64,000 nt of DNA from Commensalibacter melissae. GTDB taxonomy: Bacteria; Pseudomonadota; Alphaproteobacteria; Acetobacterales; Acetobacteraceae. Below are positions 16,162 through 25,150 of the stretch, one piece after another (within the stretch, counting starts at the first letter, position 1; each line of letters opens with the position of its first letter). The stretch lies in NCBI RefSeq assembly GCF_009734185.1, contig NZ_CP046393.1, forward strand, positions 736,501 through 800,500, read 5' to 3'. The notes beneath the pieces are model-generated. The model was not told the DNA's origin. It saw nothing but the letters and a program-made list of their open reading frames with translations, and did not search any database. The translations under genes were made by a program, and so were the position numbers.

Positions 16162-17931
16162 ATGATGATTAACGCAAATAACCCATATTTAAAACAAGTT
16201 AAGCGATTAATATTCAAGCAAAATGTATATTTTTTTATTCTTGCGTTTTGCAGTGGACTCATTGGGGCAATTTCAGTTCAGCTATTAAATATTTTGTCCC
16301 TTACTCTCCACAAATTCTTATTTCATTTGGATGGAAATGGTCATTTGTCGGGATTAAGTTACGTTAATCCATGGTATTGTATATTTATTCCCATGATCGG
16401 AGCGATAGGTTTATTCCTTGTCCGTTATTATATGGGTCAATTTTTCAGTGCAAAAATTGCAGATATAATTGAAGCAAATGCATTATACGGTGGTAAGCTT
16501 TCTGTCAAAGACAGTTTTTATTTAACGCTGCAGACCCTTTTGTCCAATGGGTTCGGTATTTCCTTGGGATTGGAATCTGCCTATACACAGGTTAGTGCCG
16601 CAGCAGCATCCAAAATCGGACGCTTCTTTAAAATTAAACAGAATAAATTGAGAATACTTGTTGGCTGTGGAGCGGCAGGAGCCATCGGTGCAGCCTTCAA
16701 CTCGATTTTAGGAGGGGCTTTTTATGGATTTGAAATTGTTTTAGCCTCATATAATTTTATAAATTTCCCCTATATCATGATTGCTGCAATGTCTGGATAT
16801 ATAATGATTCATTGTTTGGGTGGTGCAGGACCCGTTTTTCATATTGTTCCGGATTCTATCCATTATATTGATTATGGAATTGTATGTATTTTTTCACTGA
16901 TTTGCGCAATCATTGCCATTATGGTCATGTATGGGGCGACACGTATTGAAATTTATATAAATCAGTTGAGAATTCCGAAAATTTATGGACTGGTTGCTGG
17001 AGCCCTGATGGTGGGAGGAATGGGTATCCTGACCCCTGCTGTATTGGGATCTGGTCATGGTTTTCTTTGGGTTGTCTTGGATCATGGTATTGCCTTTAAA
17101 TTGGCAGTTTTTATTTTGTTTTTAAAGGCAATCGCCTCATCCGTTTCTCTGGGTGTGGGATTTAGGGGAGGATTGTTTTTTGCTTCAATGATGCTTGGTG
17201 GAACAGCGGGAATTGTCTATGGCAATATTGTATTATATCTAGGGATTCATACATTTTCCCCTCTTGTATATGCGGCAATAGGGATGGCGGTCATGTCGGC
17301 GAGTATTATTGGCGGTCCCTTAAGCATGATGTTTTTATCTCTTGATATGACGCAAAGTTATTCTATGACAAGTGTGATTATTTTAGCTGTTATTGTGGCT
17401 ATCGTTACAGTGAGAAAAATATTTGGATATTCCTTTGCAACCTGGCGTTTCCATTTGAGTGGAAAAAAAATTCGCTCAGCTTTGGATATCAGTGGATTGA
17501 CGAGAACGACCGCACAGACATTGATGAAACCTGTTGATTTTACGCTTGATTATAATTTACCTCTTAATCAGGTTATACATTCGCTGCAATTTCATCATAA
17601 AGAGTTATTAATATTAAAGAATGAGGAGAATGAATATGCAGGATTGGTCGAATTAAAAGATATATTTGAGAATTTGGTTCATTATCAAGAACAAATCGGG
17701 GAACTTGCAATCAGAAAAAATCGGGTTTTGACTCCGGGTATGAATATCAAAGAAATGATGGATGGTTTTGATGACATACATGAATGCCCATGGCTTATTG
17801 TTGTGCGTGGAACCGACAATTATGAAATAATGGGCATTGTAAATGAGGATGATGTTCTGAATCGATATAATGAAATTCTTGAAAGACAGATAAAAGATCT
17901 GACAGGAATGAAATTATATAGAGAGCTATAA
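16162..17931 (+). CDS. ClC-family anion channel/antiporter with C-terminal CBS pair
   Basis: The 589-residue membrane protein has the ClC core (about 20-430) followed by two CBS-like repeats (about 450-580). The gating-glutamate helix reads SLGLESAYTQ with E138, against GREGP in canonical ClCs. The first selectivity helix reads KIADIIEANALYGGKLS where GSGIP is expected, so the chloride-coordinating Ser appears absent. GFRGGLFFASMMLGG matches the third selectivity region. CBS domains usually bind adenine nucleotides and gate transport. The GLE and IEANALYGG motifs recall an alphaproteobacterial ClC subgroup, but ion selectivity cannot be assigned. Two ATGs (16162, 16165) are possible starts. 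Confidence 0.88.
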   Translation: MMINANNPYLKQVKRLIFKQNVYFFILAFCSGLIGAISVQLLNILSLTLHKFLFHLDGNGHLSGLSYVNPWYCIFIPMIGAIGLFLVRYYMGQFFSAKIADIIEANALYGGKLSVKDSFYLTLQTLLSNGFGISLGLESAYTQVSAAAASKIGRFFKIKQNKLRILVGCGAAGAIGAAFNSILGGAFYGFEIVLASYNFINFPYIMIAAMSGYIMIHCLGGAGPVFHIVPDSIHYIDYGIVCIFSLICAIIAIMVMYGATRIEIYINQLRIPKIYGLVAGALMVGGMGILTPAVLGSGHGFLWVVLDHGIAFKLAVFILFLKAIASSVSLGVGFRGGLFFASMMLGGTAGIVYGNIVLYLGIHTFSPLVYAAIGMAVMSASIIGGPLSMMFLSLDMTQSYSMTSVIILAVIVAIVTVRKIFGYSFATWRFHLSGKKIRSALDISGLTRTTAQTLMKPVDFTLDYNLPLNQVIHSLQFHHKELLILKNEENEYAGLVELKDIFENLVHYQEQIGELAIRKNRVLTPGMNIKEMMDGFDDIHECPWLIVVRGTDNYEIMGIVNEDDVLNRYNEILERQIKDLTGMKLYREL

Positions 17932-17935
17932 TGAT

Positions 17936-17961
17936 ATAAGGCACTCAATAAAGTGCCTTAT
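17936..17961 (+). terminator. Hairpin downstream of the ClC gene
   Basis: A perfect 10-bp stem, ATAAGGCACT with AGTGCCTTAT, encloses a 6-nt loop just after the ClC stop. The following bases are only weakly T-rich, so termination is probable but not certain. The convergent fsa gene ends 45 bp further on. Confidence 0.5.
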
Positions 17962-18005
17962 AAATGAAAATTGTGTCAGATCAATGAAATAGAAAATTAT
18001 TTGGA

Positions 18006-18671
18006 CTAGTCAAGTGTGTGACGGTTAAAAGCCTTGAACCATTGGTTGCCAAATTCAGTTACAGCGGCAAGAACTGCTGGATCAGCAATGAAAAGATCAA
18101 AAATGCTTGGTGGCAGGGTAATACCAGCAGATCCGATCATCATGCATTCTAAAGCCTGACGGGGGCTTTTGAAGCTTGCATTAACGATTTCAACATCTGG
18201 TTTGTGTTGGGAAATCAAGCTTTGTAATTCTTTAACGGTTTCGGGGCCATTTCCACCTTGTGCATCAATTCTGCTGACATAAGGGGAAAGATATTTGGCA
18301 CCTGCCAAAGCCGCCATAAATCCTTGAGCGGCACCATAGATTGAAGTTCCCAGGGTTGGGATGCCTTCCTTGGTTAATTCTTTGATGGCAACCAGACCAT
18401 TAGGGGTTACAGGAACCTTAACAATAAGGTTTTCTACACGAGAGGTCAGTGTATGAGCGTCTTTGATCATACCTTCTACAGTTGGAGAGATTACTTGAGC
18501 AAGCAACATTCCCTTTCCACCCATTGCATCACGGATGGCTGGTAACAAATCAAAAACGGACTTGCCACTTGCTGCAACAATACCGGGATTGGTTGTAACA
18601 CCATCAACAGGTACCATCGCACAAATTCTTTTAATGTCTTCTACATCAGCTGTATCAAGTAAAAATTTCAT
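18006..18671 (-). CDS. fsa: Fructose-6-phosphate aldolase / transaldolase-like
   Basis: The 221-residue protein has the length and motifs of the small decameric FSA/TalC subfamily: MKFLLDTAD, DGVTTNPGIVAASG, the Schiff-base lysine K85 in LIVKVPVT, and SPYVSRIDAQGG. Residue 59 is Gln (LLAQV) and residue 131 is Tyr, the pair that distinguishes Escherichia coli FSA from transaldolases, which have Glu at the first position. The enzyme would make or cleave fructose-6-phosphate from dihydroxyacetone and glyceraldehyde-3-phosphate; residual transaldolase activity is possible. It is monocistronic, downstream of glnA on the same strand but separated by about 350 bp and a hairpin. Confidence 0.85.
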   Translation of the reverse strand: MKFLLDTADVEDIKRICAMVPVDGVTTNPGIVAASGKSVFDLLPAIRDAMGGKGMLLAQVISPTVEGMIKDAHTLTSRVENLIVKVPVTPNGLVAIKELTKEGIPTLGTSIYGAAQGFMAALAGAKYLSPYVSRIDAQGGNGPETVKELQSLISQHKPDVEIVNASFKSPRQALECMMIGSAGITLPPSIFDLFIADPAVLAAVTEFGNQWFKAFNRHTLD

Positions 18672-18971
18672 ATTTTATACACCTTTTTAGAATTATTTAA
18701 ATGATTTAAATTCGTTATATGATAAATAATATGTGAACATTAATAATGCTAGTGTAAAAAATGATTTTTGTTAAGTTTTTTGATAAAAAAATCAATTTTT
18801 TGTGATATTTATTCGATTCAATTTATAATTGAACAGTTTTATGGCTCTAATTGGTAATAAAATTACAAAAATTGATAGAATCAGTTATTATTTTTAAATT
18901 GTGATTTTATTTAAATTTTTTAAATAATATTTTTTAATTTGACATTTAAAAACTTAATAGTTCGTTTTTTT
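18672..18971. other. Intergenic stretch between fsa and the glnA hairpin
   Basis: About 300 bp of very AT-rich DNA with many A/T runs. It must hold the fsa promoter on the minus strand. I see no convincing ORF, RNA structure or sigma-54 site. Confidence 0.5.
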
Positions 18972-19016
18972 ATATCCTTGCTGTAGGAATGACTGATTAA
19001 AGATCAGCAAGGATAT
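18972..19016 (-). terminator. Large hairpin downstream of glnA
   Basis: A perfect 12-bp stem (ATATCCTTGCTG with CAGCAAGGATAT) encloses a 21-nt loop 11 bp after the glnA stop. Within the minus-strand transcript, CTGAT and ATCAG could also pair as a competing inner hairpin. The 3' side on the minus strand is A-rich rather than U-rich, so this may be a 3'-end stabiliser or a factor-assisted terminator rather than a classical intrinsic one. Confidence 0.5.
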
Positions 19017-19027
19017 TTATTTAAATT

Positions 19028-20473
19028 TTAGACAGAGTAATACATATCAAATTCGACAGGGTGAGGCGTGTGTTCGAAGCGATATACTTCTTCCCATTTG
19101 ATTTTGCAATAACTGTCAATCTGGTCCTGAGTAAATACATTTCCCGCCAATAGGAAATCATGATCAGCTGCAAGGGCTTCCAATGCTTCACGTAAGGAGC
19201 CACATACGGTTGGAATTTCTTTAAGTTCTTCAGGAGGTAGATCGTAAAGATCCTTGTCCATTGCATCACCAGGATGAATTTTGTTTTTGATGCCGTCAAT
19301 TCCAGCCATTAGCATTGCCGCAAATGCGAGATATGGGTTTGCTGTTGGATCGGGGAAACGGATTTCAACACGTTTTGCTTTAGGGCTGGTCACATATGGA
19401 ATGCGACAGGAGGCGGAACGGTTGCGAGCCGAATAGGCTAACAAGACAGGAGCCTCAAATCCTGGAATCAATCTTTTGTATGAATTGGTGGATGGATTTG
19501 TAAAAGCGTTTAACGCTTTTGCATGTTTAATAATTCCACCAATATAATACAGGGCTTGATCTGAAAGATCGGCATAGCCATTTCCTGCAAAATTTGGAGT
19601 GTTGTTTTTCCAGATAGATTGATGGACATGCATACCAGTGCCATTATCACCATAAATTGGTTTTGGCATGAATGTTGCAGTTTTGCCATATGAATTTGCA
19701 ACATTATGAACGCAGTATTTATAGATCTGCATAAAATCAGCGGAACGTACTAGGGTGGCAAAAGCCACTCCCAATTCGTGTTGAGACTGGGCAACCTCAT
19801 GATGATGTTTTTCGATAGGCAATCCCATCTCACCCATCGTGCTTAGCATTTCTGCACGCAAGTCATTTTCCGTATCAACAGGTGGAACAGGAAAATAGCC
19901 TCCCTTCACCCGAGGACGATGTCCCATGTTTCCTTCGGGATAATCTTTTAGGTTTGCATCAGGGCCTTCTATACTATCGAGTTGATAGATACCATAATTT
20001 GAACCGACACCGAATTTGACATTATCGAAAATGAAGAATTCTGCTTCTGGCCCAAAATAAGCCGTATCGCCAATTCCTGTTGATTTTAGGTATTGTTCAG
20101 CCAGTTTCGCAGTGGAACGAGGATCACGATTGTAAGCGGTTCCCGTTGCAGGATCAATGATATCACAAATAAGAATAAGCTGGGGTTTCGCCGTAAATGG
20201 ATCCATAACTGCTGTAAATGGATCAGGCATTAAAATCATGTCACTTTCATTAATCGCCTTCCATCCGGCGATGGAAGAACCGTCAAACATAATGCCATCC
20301 TCAAAAATATCAGGCTCTATGGTTGATACATATTGTGTGGTATGATGCCATTTTCCCCGTGGATCCGTAAAACGGAAATCAACAAATTCCACAGAATTTT
20401 CCTGAAGCAGATCCATAATTTTGGCAATAGCCTCTTCTTTGGAAATTGAAGAAGAAATCAATTGGTCGGCCAT
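19028..20473 (-). CDS. glnA: Glutamine synthetase type I
   Basis: The 481-residue protein is a GSI-beta type enzyme: [11 protein letters not shown]-like loop ([14 protein letters not shown]), PEAEFFIFD metal site, [23 protein letters not shown], and [15 protein letters not shown]. It condenses glutamate and ammonia with ATP. The adenylylation loop [10 protein letters not shown] is present with Tyr at about residue 410, so activity is likely controlled by GlnE. It lies downstream of glnB on the same strand (145 bp), the standard alphaproteobacterial glnBA arrangement. The start ATG follows an AAGGACT-like SD. Confidence 0.97.
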   Translation of the reverse strand: MADQLISSSISKEEAIAKIMDLLQENSVEFVDFRFTDPRGKWHHTTQYVSTIEPDIFEDGIMFDGSSIAGWKAINESDMILMPDPFTAVMDPFTAKPQLILICDIIDPATGTAYNRDPRSTAKLAEQYLKSTGIGDTAYFGPEAEFFIFDNVKFGVGSNYGIYQLDSIEGPDANLKDYPEGNMGHRPRVKGGYFPVPPVDTENDLRAEMLSTMGEMGLPIEKHHHEVAQSQHELGVAFATLVRSADFMQIYKYCVHNVANSYGKTATFMPKPIYGDNGTGMHVHQSIWKNNTPNFAGNGYADLSDQALYYIGGIIKHAKALNAFTNPSTNSYKRLIPGFEAPVLLAYSARNRSASCRIPYVTSPKAKRVEIRFPDPTANPYLAFAAMLMAGIDGIKNKIHPGDAMDKDLYDLPPEELKEIPTVCGSLREALEALAADHDFLLAGNVFTQDQIDSYCKIKWEEVYRFEHTPHPVEFDMYYSV

Positions 20474-20618
20474 GTAATATTAGTCCTTATTATATGATAG
20501 AAATTTATGCATTCAAAAACGTAACAGTGTCATCTATAAAGATAATATTTTTCGTCCCATATGGTTATAACTCTCAAAGGGATACTTCATTTTGTCAAAA
20601 TGAAAAAGATAAAATTGA

Positions 20619-20969
<351 letters not shown>

Positions 20970-21248
20970 CTATATTCATCAAATAAAAATTATATAGCGA
21001 TAATACTGTTACTGTTTACGATAACAATATTAAAGAATGTTTGGAAAGTTCTGTCCAGTGTAAAGATATAGAGAATTTTTAACAATGAATAGAACAATTT
21101 AATAAAAAATGTCTATTATTTAAACATTATGCCTATTTTTTATATTATTTATTTAAAAATGTTATAAAATAGACAATGATTTGTAGGGTTTATGTAATTT
21201 TTTTGCCTAAATTTTTATCATAAAAAATTTTAATTTATAAATTGCAAA

Positions 21249-22766
21249 TTATTGTTTTTTATAAATTAAAGGCGTTTTTCCCACATCTGTTCGATATATC
21301 ATGGAAGATTCTTTTTCAACAAAATGAATATTGAATTGGCATTTATGTTTCAATTTTTCAAAAAGGGAATGTGATAGAGTGTTTTTTTTATCAGATTCAA
21401 TCAATGATTGTATCATTATATCGCAAATTTTGTCTTTATGTTTATCATATTGATTCTTCATTTCATAAAGATTTGAAATCGCAATTATTAAATTTAAGGT
21501 TTCAGTATTTTGGTTTATTTGGAATTGAAATTCCTCAGCAATTTTGTTGAAGCTAAAAATGGAATCAGTTTCCAGTTTCTTAGATAATAATGTCAGGAAA
21601 TGTGGAGCATAAAATTGATGATTTATCAAAGAGATAAAATCGTCACTGCGGCCTACATATTCAAACTGTATTGAATTGAGAAATCGGCTGGTATAATTTG
21701 GACGCCTTATGACGCGATCCCCTAATTTATAACGCAAGACAGGGGCTTCATTTGCAAATAATCTTGTGACAACAAGATCTCCTTCTTCGTTTTCTCGAAC
21801 CCATTTTCCGTTTTTATTGACAATTTCTATCAGATGTAAACCGGGAACAGCTGTTAGAATTGAACTTTCCGGATTGAGTTGTAAACCTATAGTTTCCGCT
21901 TGTGTAGCAGCAAAAAAACTCAATATGATTAAATTCTGATAGATATCTTTTAAATCAGATTTAATTTTTTCTGGAAGACATCCACTGCCATATAGAGCTA
22001 TTCTCAAACTACCTTTTTGTTGATCATTTAATTCACTTGCATAAGGAACGAGCATGGCGATATCGCGGACAATGCCCATGAAACCTTTTTGTCCCGGATT
22101 TTGCATAATACGCTGATAAATTTTAGCGGACATGGGTCCGATACCAAGATAATTAACATTTGGAATTTCTTGTAAAACTCCACCAACCATGGTTCCGCTG
22201 CTCCATAATTGACTGTCAGAGAGAGTGGTGCCAATCCATTTGGCCTGTTGTTCTTCCATATAACGTGAAATAATATGTTTTCCGATAAAATTTCCTGCCC
22301 ATCTGTAAGTATCCCTTAATTCTTTTTTTGAAAATACGATTTCAGAAGATCTTCCTGAGGCGGTACCTCCACTGTTGGCAATTTGAAAATTACCATTTTC
22401 GATCGGGACAATCATACCTGGACGTTTGCCAGAAAATAAATCTGTATAAATTTCTTTATCAGTAAGCGGAATGGCGGAAAAAGTTTCAAAATCGTTTAAT
22501 TTTTCCTTGCCAATCGCTTGATCAATACGTTCTTTCCAAATAGGGTTGACTCGACATATCTCGATCAGCTGTTTTAATCTTTTAAGGATAAATTCGTTCT
22601 GTATTTCAAATGGAATTGCATCAAAGTAAGTTTCCGTTAACCGTTCAAAATAGCGAATGGTTGATAAAAACGTTGGAAATTGAGCAATATTTTGGATTGA
22701 TTGTGGATTAAACAAAAAATCAGGAAAAACAGTTTTCAGTAATTCCTTGCTTGGATGGATATGCAA
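21249..22766 (-). CDS. PaaK/CapK-like adenylate-forming enzyme
   Basis: The 505-residue protein belongs to the ANL adenylating superfamily, closest in style to phenylacetate-CoA ligase (PaaK/CapK). The phosphate loop reads NSGGTASGRSSEI (131-143), and a later GDLVVTRLFANEAPVLRYKL plus GDRV corresponds to the A5-A7 motifs with the ribose-binding aspartate. An ATQAETIGLQ segment resembles the A5 aromatic-Glu region. Family members adenylate a carboxylate and pass it to CoA or another acceptor. It starts with TTG, but an AAGGAG SD eight bases upstream supports this start. It follows the PLP decarboxylase gene (39 bp apart), so the two are one transcript. The acid substrate is unknown. Confidence 0.8.
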   Translation of the reverse strand: MHIHPSKELLKTVFPDFLFNPQSIQNIAQFPTFLSTIRYFERLTETYFDAIPFEIQNEFILKRLKQLIEICRVNPIWKERIDQAIGKEKLNDFETFSAIPLTDKEIYTDLFSGKRPGMIVPIENGNFQIANSGGTASGRSSEIVFSKKELRDTYRWAGNFIGKHIISRYMEEQQAKWIGTTLSDSQLWSSGTMVGGVLQEIPNVNYLGIGPMSAKIYQRIMQNPGQKGFMGIVRDIAMLVPYASELNDQQKGSLRIALYGSGCLPEKIKSDLKDIYQNLIILSFFAATQAETIGLQLNPESSILTAVPGLHLIEIVNKNGKWVRENEEGDLVVTRLFANEAPVLRYKLGDRVIRRPNYTSRFLNSIQFEYVGRSDDFISLINHQFYAPHFLTLLSKKLETDSIFSFNKIAEEFQFQINQNTETLNLIIAISNLYEMKNQYDKHKDKICDIMIQSLIESDKKNTLSHSLFEKLKHKCQFNIHFVEKESSMIYRTDVGKTPLIYKKQ

Positions 22767-22805
22767 GATAGGGGCTCCTTGGGAAAATATGGGGATGGAA
22801 TGAAT

Positions 22806-24314
22806 TTAAAAGGTTTTAAGAATGGAATTTGCTGCGGTTTCAATATGTTTGGTCAGGTCAGCGATATCATCCATTGAGATTTCATGATTCATGATAACGA
22901 TACGGAGGGCGGTGATATGATCTAGATCCACTTTTGAAATGAAATAGCGTCCTTCATCACGGATTTTATCTCTTATTTTTAATTGTAAATAATTCAATTT
23001 TTCTTTCGATAGTTTTTTTTCATTTGGCAAATATCTGAAGCAAAGAATGTTGGATTCAGGTTTGTGCAAGGTTTCAAAATTATCTAGAGTCTGTAGATAT
23101 TTGTATGCTTGAAAGGTGGTTTTGACTAGAAGGTTTAATTTGGTTGCGAAAAATTGTTGACCGTATAAAGACCAAACAACCCATAAATTTAAAATGGAAG
23201 GCCGTTTGGTACATTCGAAATTTTTAGTTCCACTTTCGAATTTTGTTATTTCATCTTCAAATTCCTCTGTAACATAACTGGCTTGAATCGGAAATGTATG
23301 CTTTGTTTTATCACCATTTTTATAAAATAATAATGTACAAGCCGCAGGAACAAATAATGTTTTATGAGCGTCAAGACAAAAAGAGTCAGCATATGTTAAG
23401 CCTGCTACTCGGTTTCTTAATTGATCGGAAACTAGAAAGGATCCGCTATGTGCTGCATCAACATGAAACCAGGCTTTATATTTAATGGCGAGTTCCGACA
23501 ATTCTTTTAAGGGATCAATAGCCCCAATGCTTGTACTACCTGCAGCAGCGATAATACAGAAAATATCTTTTCCGTTTTTATGGGCTTTATTTAAAATTTG
23601 CTTTGCTTGTTTTATACAGATTTGTCTTTGAGCGTTCAGGGGTAATAAAATGATATTGTCTTGACCAAGACCAATAATGCCAGCAATCCGGCTGACAGAA
23701 AAATGTGCATCCGTTCCTATAGCTATGGTAGGTACAAGGTTTTTTTGATCAGCATTTCCTTTTTTCCAGATATTTGGGTATTTGTTATTGCGGGCGGTTA
23801 TTACCGCGGTTAAATTGGCCAAACTAGCTCCAGAGGTTGAAATCATGCCATAATTACTATTTTCCCATCCCAAAAATTTAGCAAATTTTTCCGCAATTAT
23901 TTTGTCTGCTACATTAGGTAGGGGGCCGCATTCATAAAATGATGCTGGCTGGGGGCAAAGAGAATTTACAACATCATAAATGGCTGAAACAGGAATGACC
24001 GATGAAAATTGTCTGGCCATATATCCTGTAGAATTTACTTTGATTGCAGTATTGATGTGTAAATCAACAATCTGGTTTAGTCGTTCAATAATTGACTCAC
24101 CGGATTTGTGATCTGTCAGATGAAGGGCAATATTGAGGAGTTCATGCGGAGTAATACAATGAATTCCTTTCTTGGTTTTATCTTGAAGCAATTTATAAAG
24201 TTTTTGTTGAATTTTTTCAAATAAAAATGAAATATTATTTGGGTTAAAAGCATCATATAATATTGAGTTATTTTTATTTATAATTTTATTACTGGATACC
24301 TTATAGTTATTCAT
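22806..24314 (-). CDS. Group II PLP-dependent amino acid decarboxylase
   Basis: The 502-residue protein has the group II decarboxylase signatures: STSGASLANLTAV (159-171), the PLP-stacking histidine H204 in TDAHFSVSRIAG, WFHVDAAHSG with D286, and LDAHKTLFVP with the PLP lysine K318. An N-terminal STGYMARQFSSVIPVSAIYD segment resembles the substrate channel of 2,4-diaminobutyrate, cysteine-sulfinate and aromatic amino acid decarboxylases. The substrate cannot be assigned from sequence. It is the first gene of a two-gene transcript with the PaaK-like ligase and diverges from the isochorismatase-like gene across 240 bp. Confidence 0.88.
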   Translation of the reverse strand: MNNYKVSSNKIINKNNSILYDAFNPNNISFLFEKIQQKLYKLLQDKTKKGIHCITPHELLNIALHLTDHKSGESIIERLNQIVDLHINTAIKVNSTGYMARQFSSVIPVSAIYDVVNSLCPQPASFYECGPLPNVADKIIAEKFAKFLGWENSNYGMISTSGASLANLTAVITARNNKYPNIWKKGNADQKNLVPTIAIGTDAHFSVSRIAGIIGLGQDNIILLPLNAQRQICIKQAKQILNKAHKNGKDIFCIIAAAGSTSIGAIDPLKELSELAIKYKAWFHVDAAHSGSFLVSDQLRNRVAGLTYADSFCLDAHKTLFVPAACTLLFYKNGDKTKHTFPIQASYVTEEFEDEITKFESGTKNFECTKRPSILNLWVVWSLYGQQFFATKLNLLVKTTFQAYKYLQTLDNFETLHKPESNILCFRYLPNEKKLSKEKLNYLQLKIRDKIRDEGRYFISKVDLDHITALRIVIMNHEISMDDIADLTKHIETAANSILKTF

Positions 24315-24554
24315 TGAAATACTTTCTTAATATTTATAATTCAATTTTTAGGTTGTATATTATCCATAATAAAATAAGTATTACATAAATTAAAAAGACA
24401 AATAACAGTCAAAAAAAGAAAAATTGTTTAGAAATTACTTAACAGGATTATTAATAAATTATTTATATTTTGTCTGAAATACATTGATATTTGTCAATTT
24501 TACTTATTATTAATTTACCTAATTGGACTGTATTTTAATAAAGCCTGTTATTGC

Positions 24555-25124
24555 ATGGAATTTACATTGATGAAAAATACAGTTCTTATCATTATAGACT
24601 TACAAAATGATTATTATCCAAATGGAAAATTTCCATTATTTAATATGAATTCTGTTGGTAAAAGCAGCATGAAAGTTTTAGCTGCCGCACGGCAACATCA
24701 TATTCCAGTCATCCATATACAACATCAGTTTCCCATGAAGGATGCCCCCTTTTTTGTTCAGCATACTGAAGGGGTGAAAATTAATAAGGATGTAAAACCA
24801 TTGGATAATGAAATATGTATTACAAAAAATTATCCTAACGCTTTTAAAGGAACGGAATTGAAGTCCGCTCTTGATAGACATAATTATAAAAATCTTATCG
24901 TTATAGGTGCCATGTCCCAAATGTGCGTTGATGCGACAGTCAGGACAGCCTTAGATTATGGATATCAGGTGACATTGATCCCTGATTGTATTGCGTCAAA
25001 AGAAATAACCTTTAACGATGTTGAAGTGCCTGCACCAAAGGTTCATGCTGCAATGTTATGGATATTATCTTTTGCTGGTGCCAAAATTATGCCCAAAGAT
25101 GAATTTTTGGCACATCTATCTTAA
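24555..25124 (+). CDS. Isochorismatase-like cysteine hydrolase
   Basis: The 189-residue protein has the catalytic triad of the isochorismatase/nicotinamidase superfamily: D15 in IIIDLQNDY, K91 in ITKNYPNAF and C124 in GAMSQMCVDATVRTA. That cysteine excludes the true isochorismatase subgroup, which lacks it, and points to hydrolysis of an amide or related C-N bond. The gene opens the rightward half of the putative biosynthetic locus and is followed 26 bp later by the condensation-like gene. An internal ATG at 24570 (MKNTVLIIIDLQ) is a plausible alternative start. Confidence 0.85.
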   Translation: MEFTLMKNTVLIIIDLQNDYYPNGKFPLFNMNSVGKSSMKVLAAARQHHIPVIHIQHQFPMKDAPFFVQHTEGVKINKDVKPLDNEICITKNYPNAFKGTELKSALDRHNYKNLIVIGAMSQMCVDATVRTALDYGYQVTLIPDCIASKEITFNDVEVPAPKVHAAMLWILSFAGAKIMPKDEFLAHLS

Positions 25125-25150
25125 ATGAAAATGAATTACGATATATTATC

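Noticed and set aside
24555-25124. Calling the isochorismatase-like gene a true isochorismatase of siderophore synthesis
   Set aside because: It has the catalytic cysteine (C124) that true isochorismatases lack, and no salicylate or dihydroxybenzoate synthesis gene is present.
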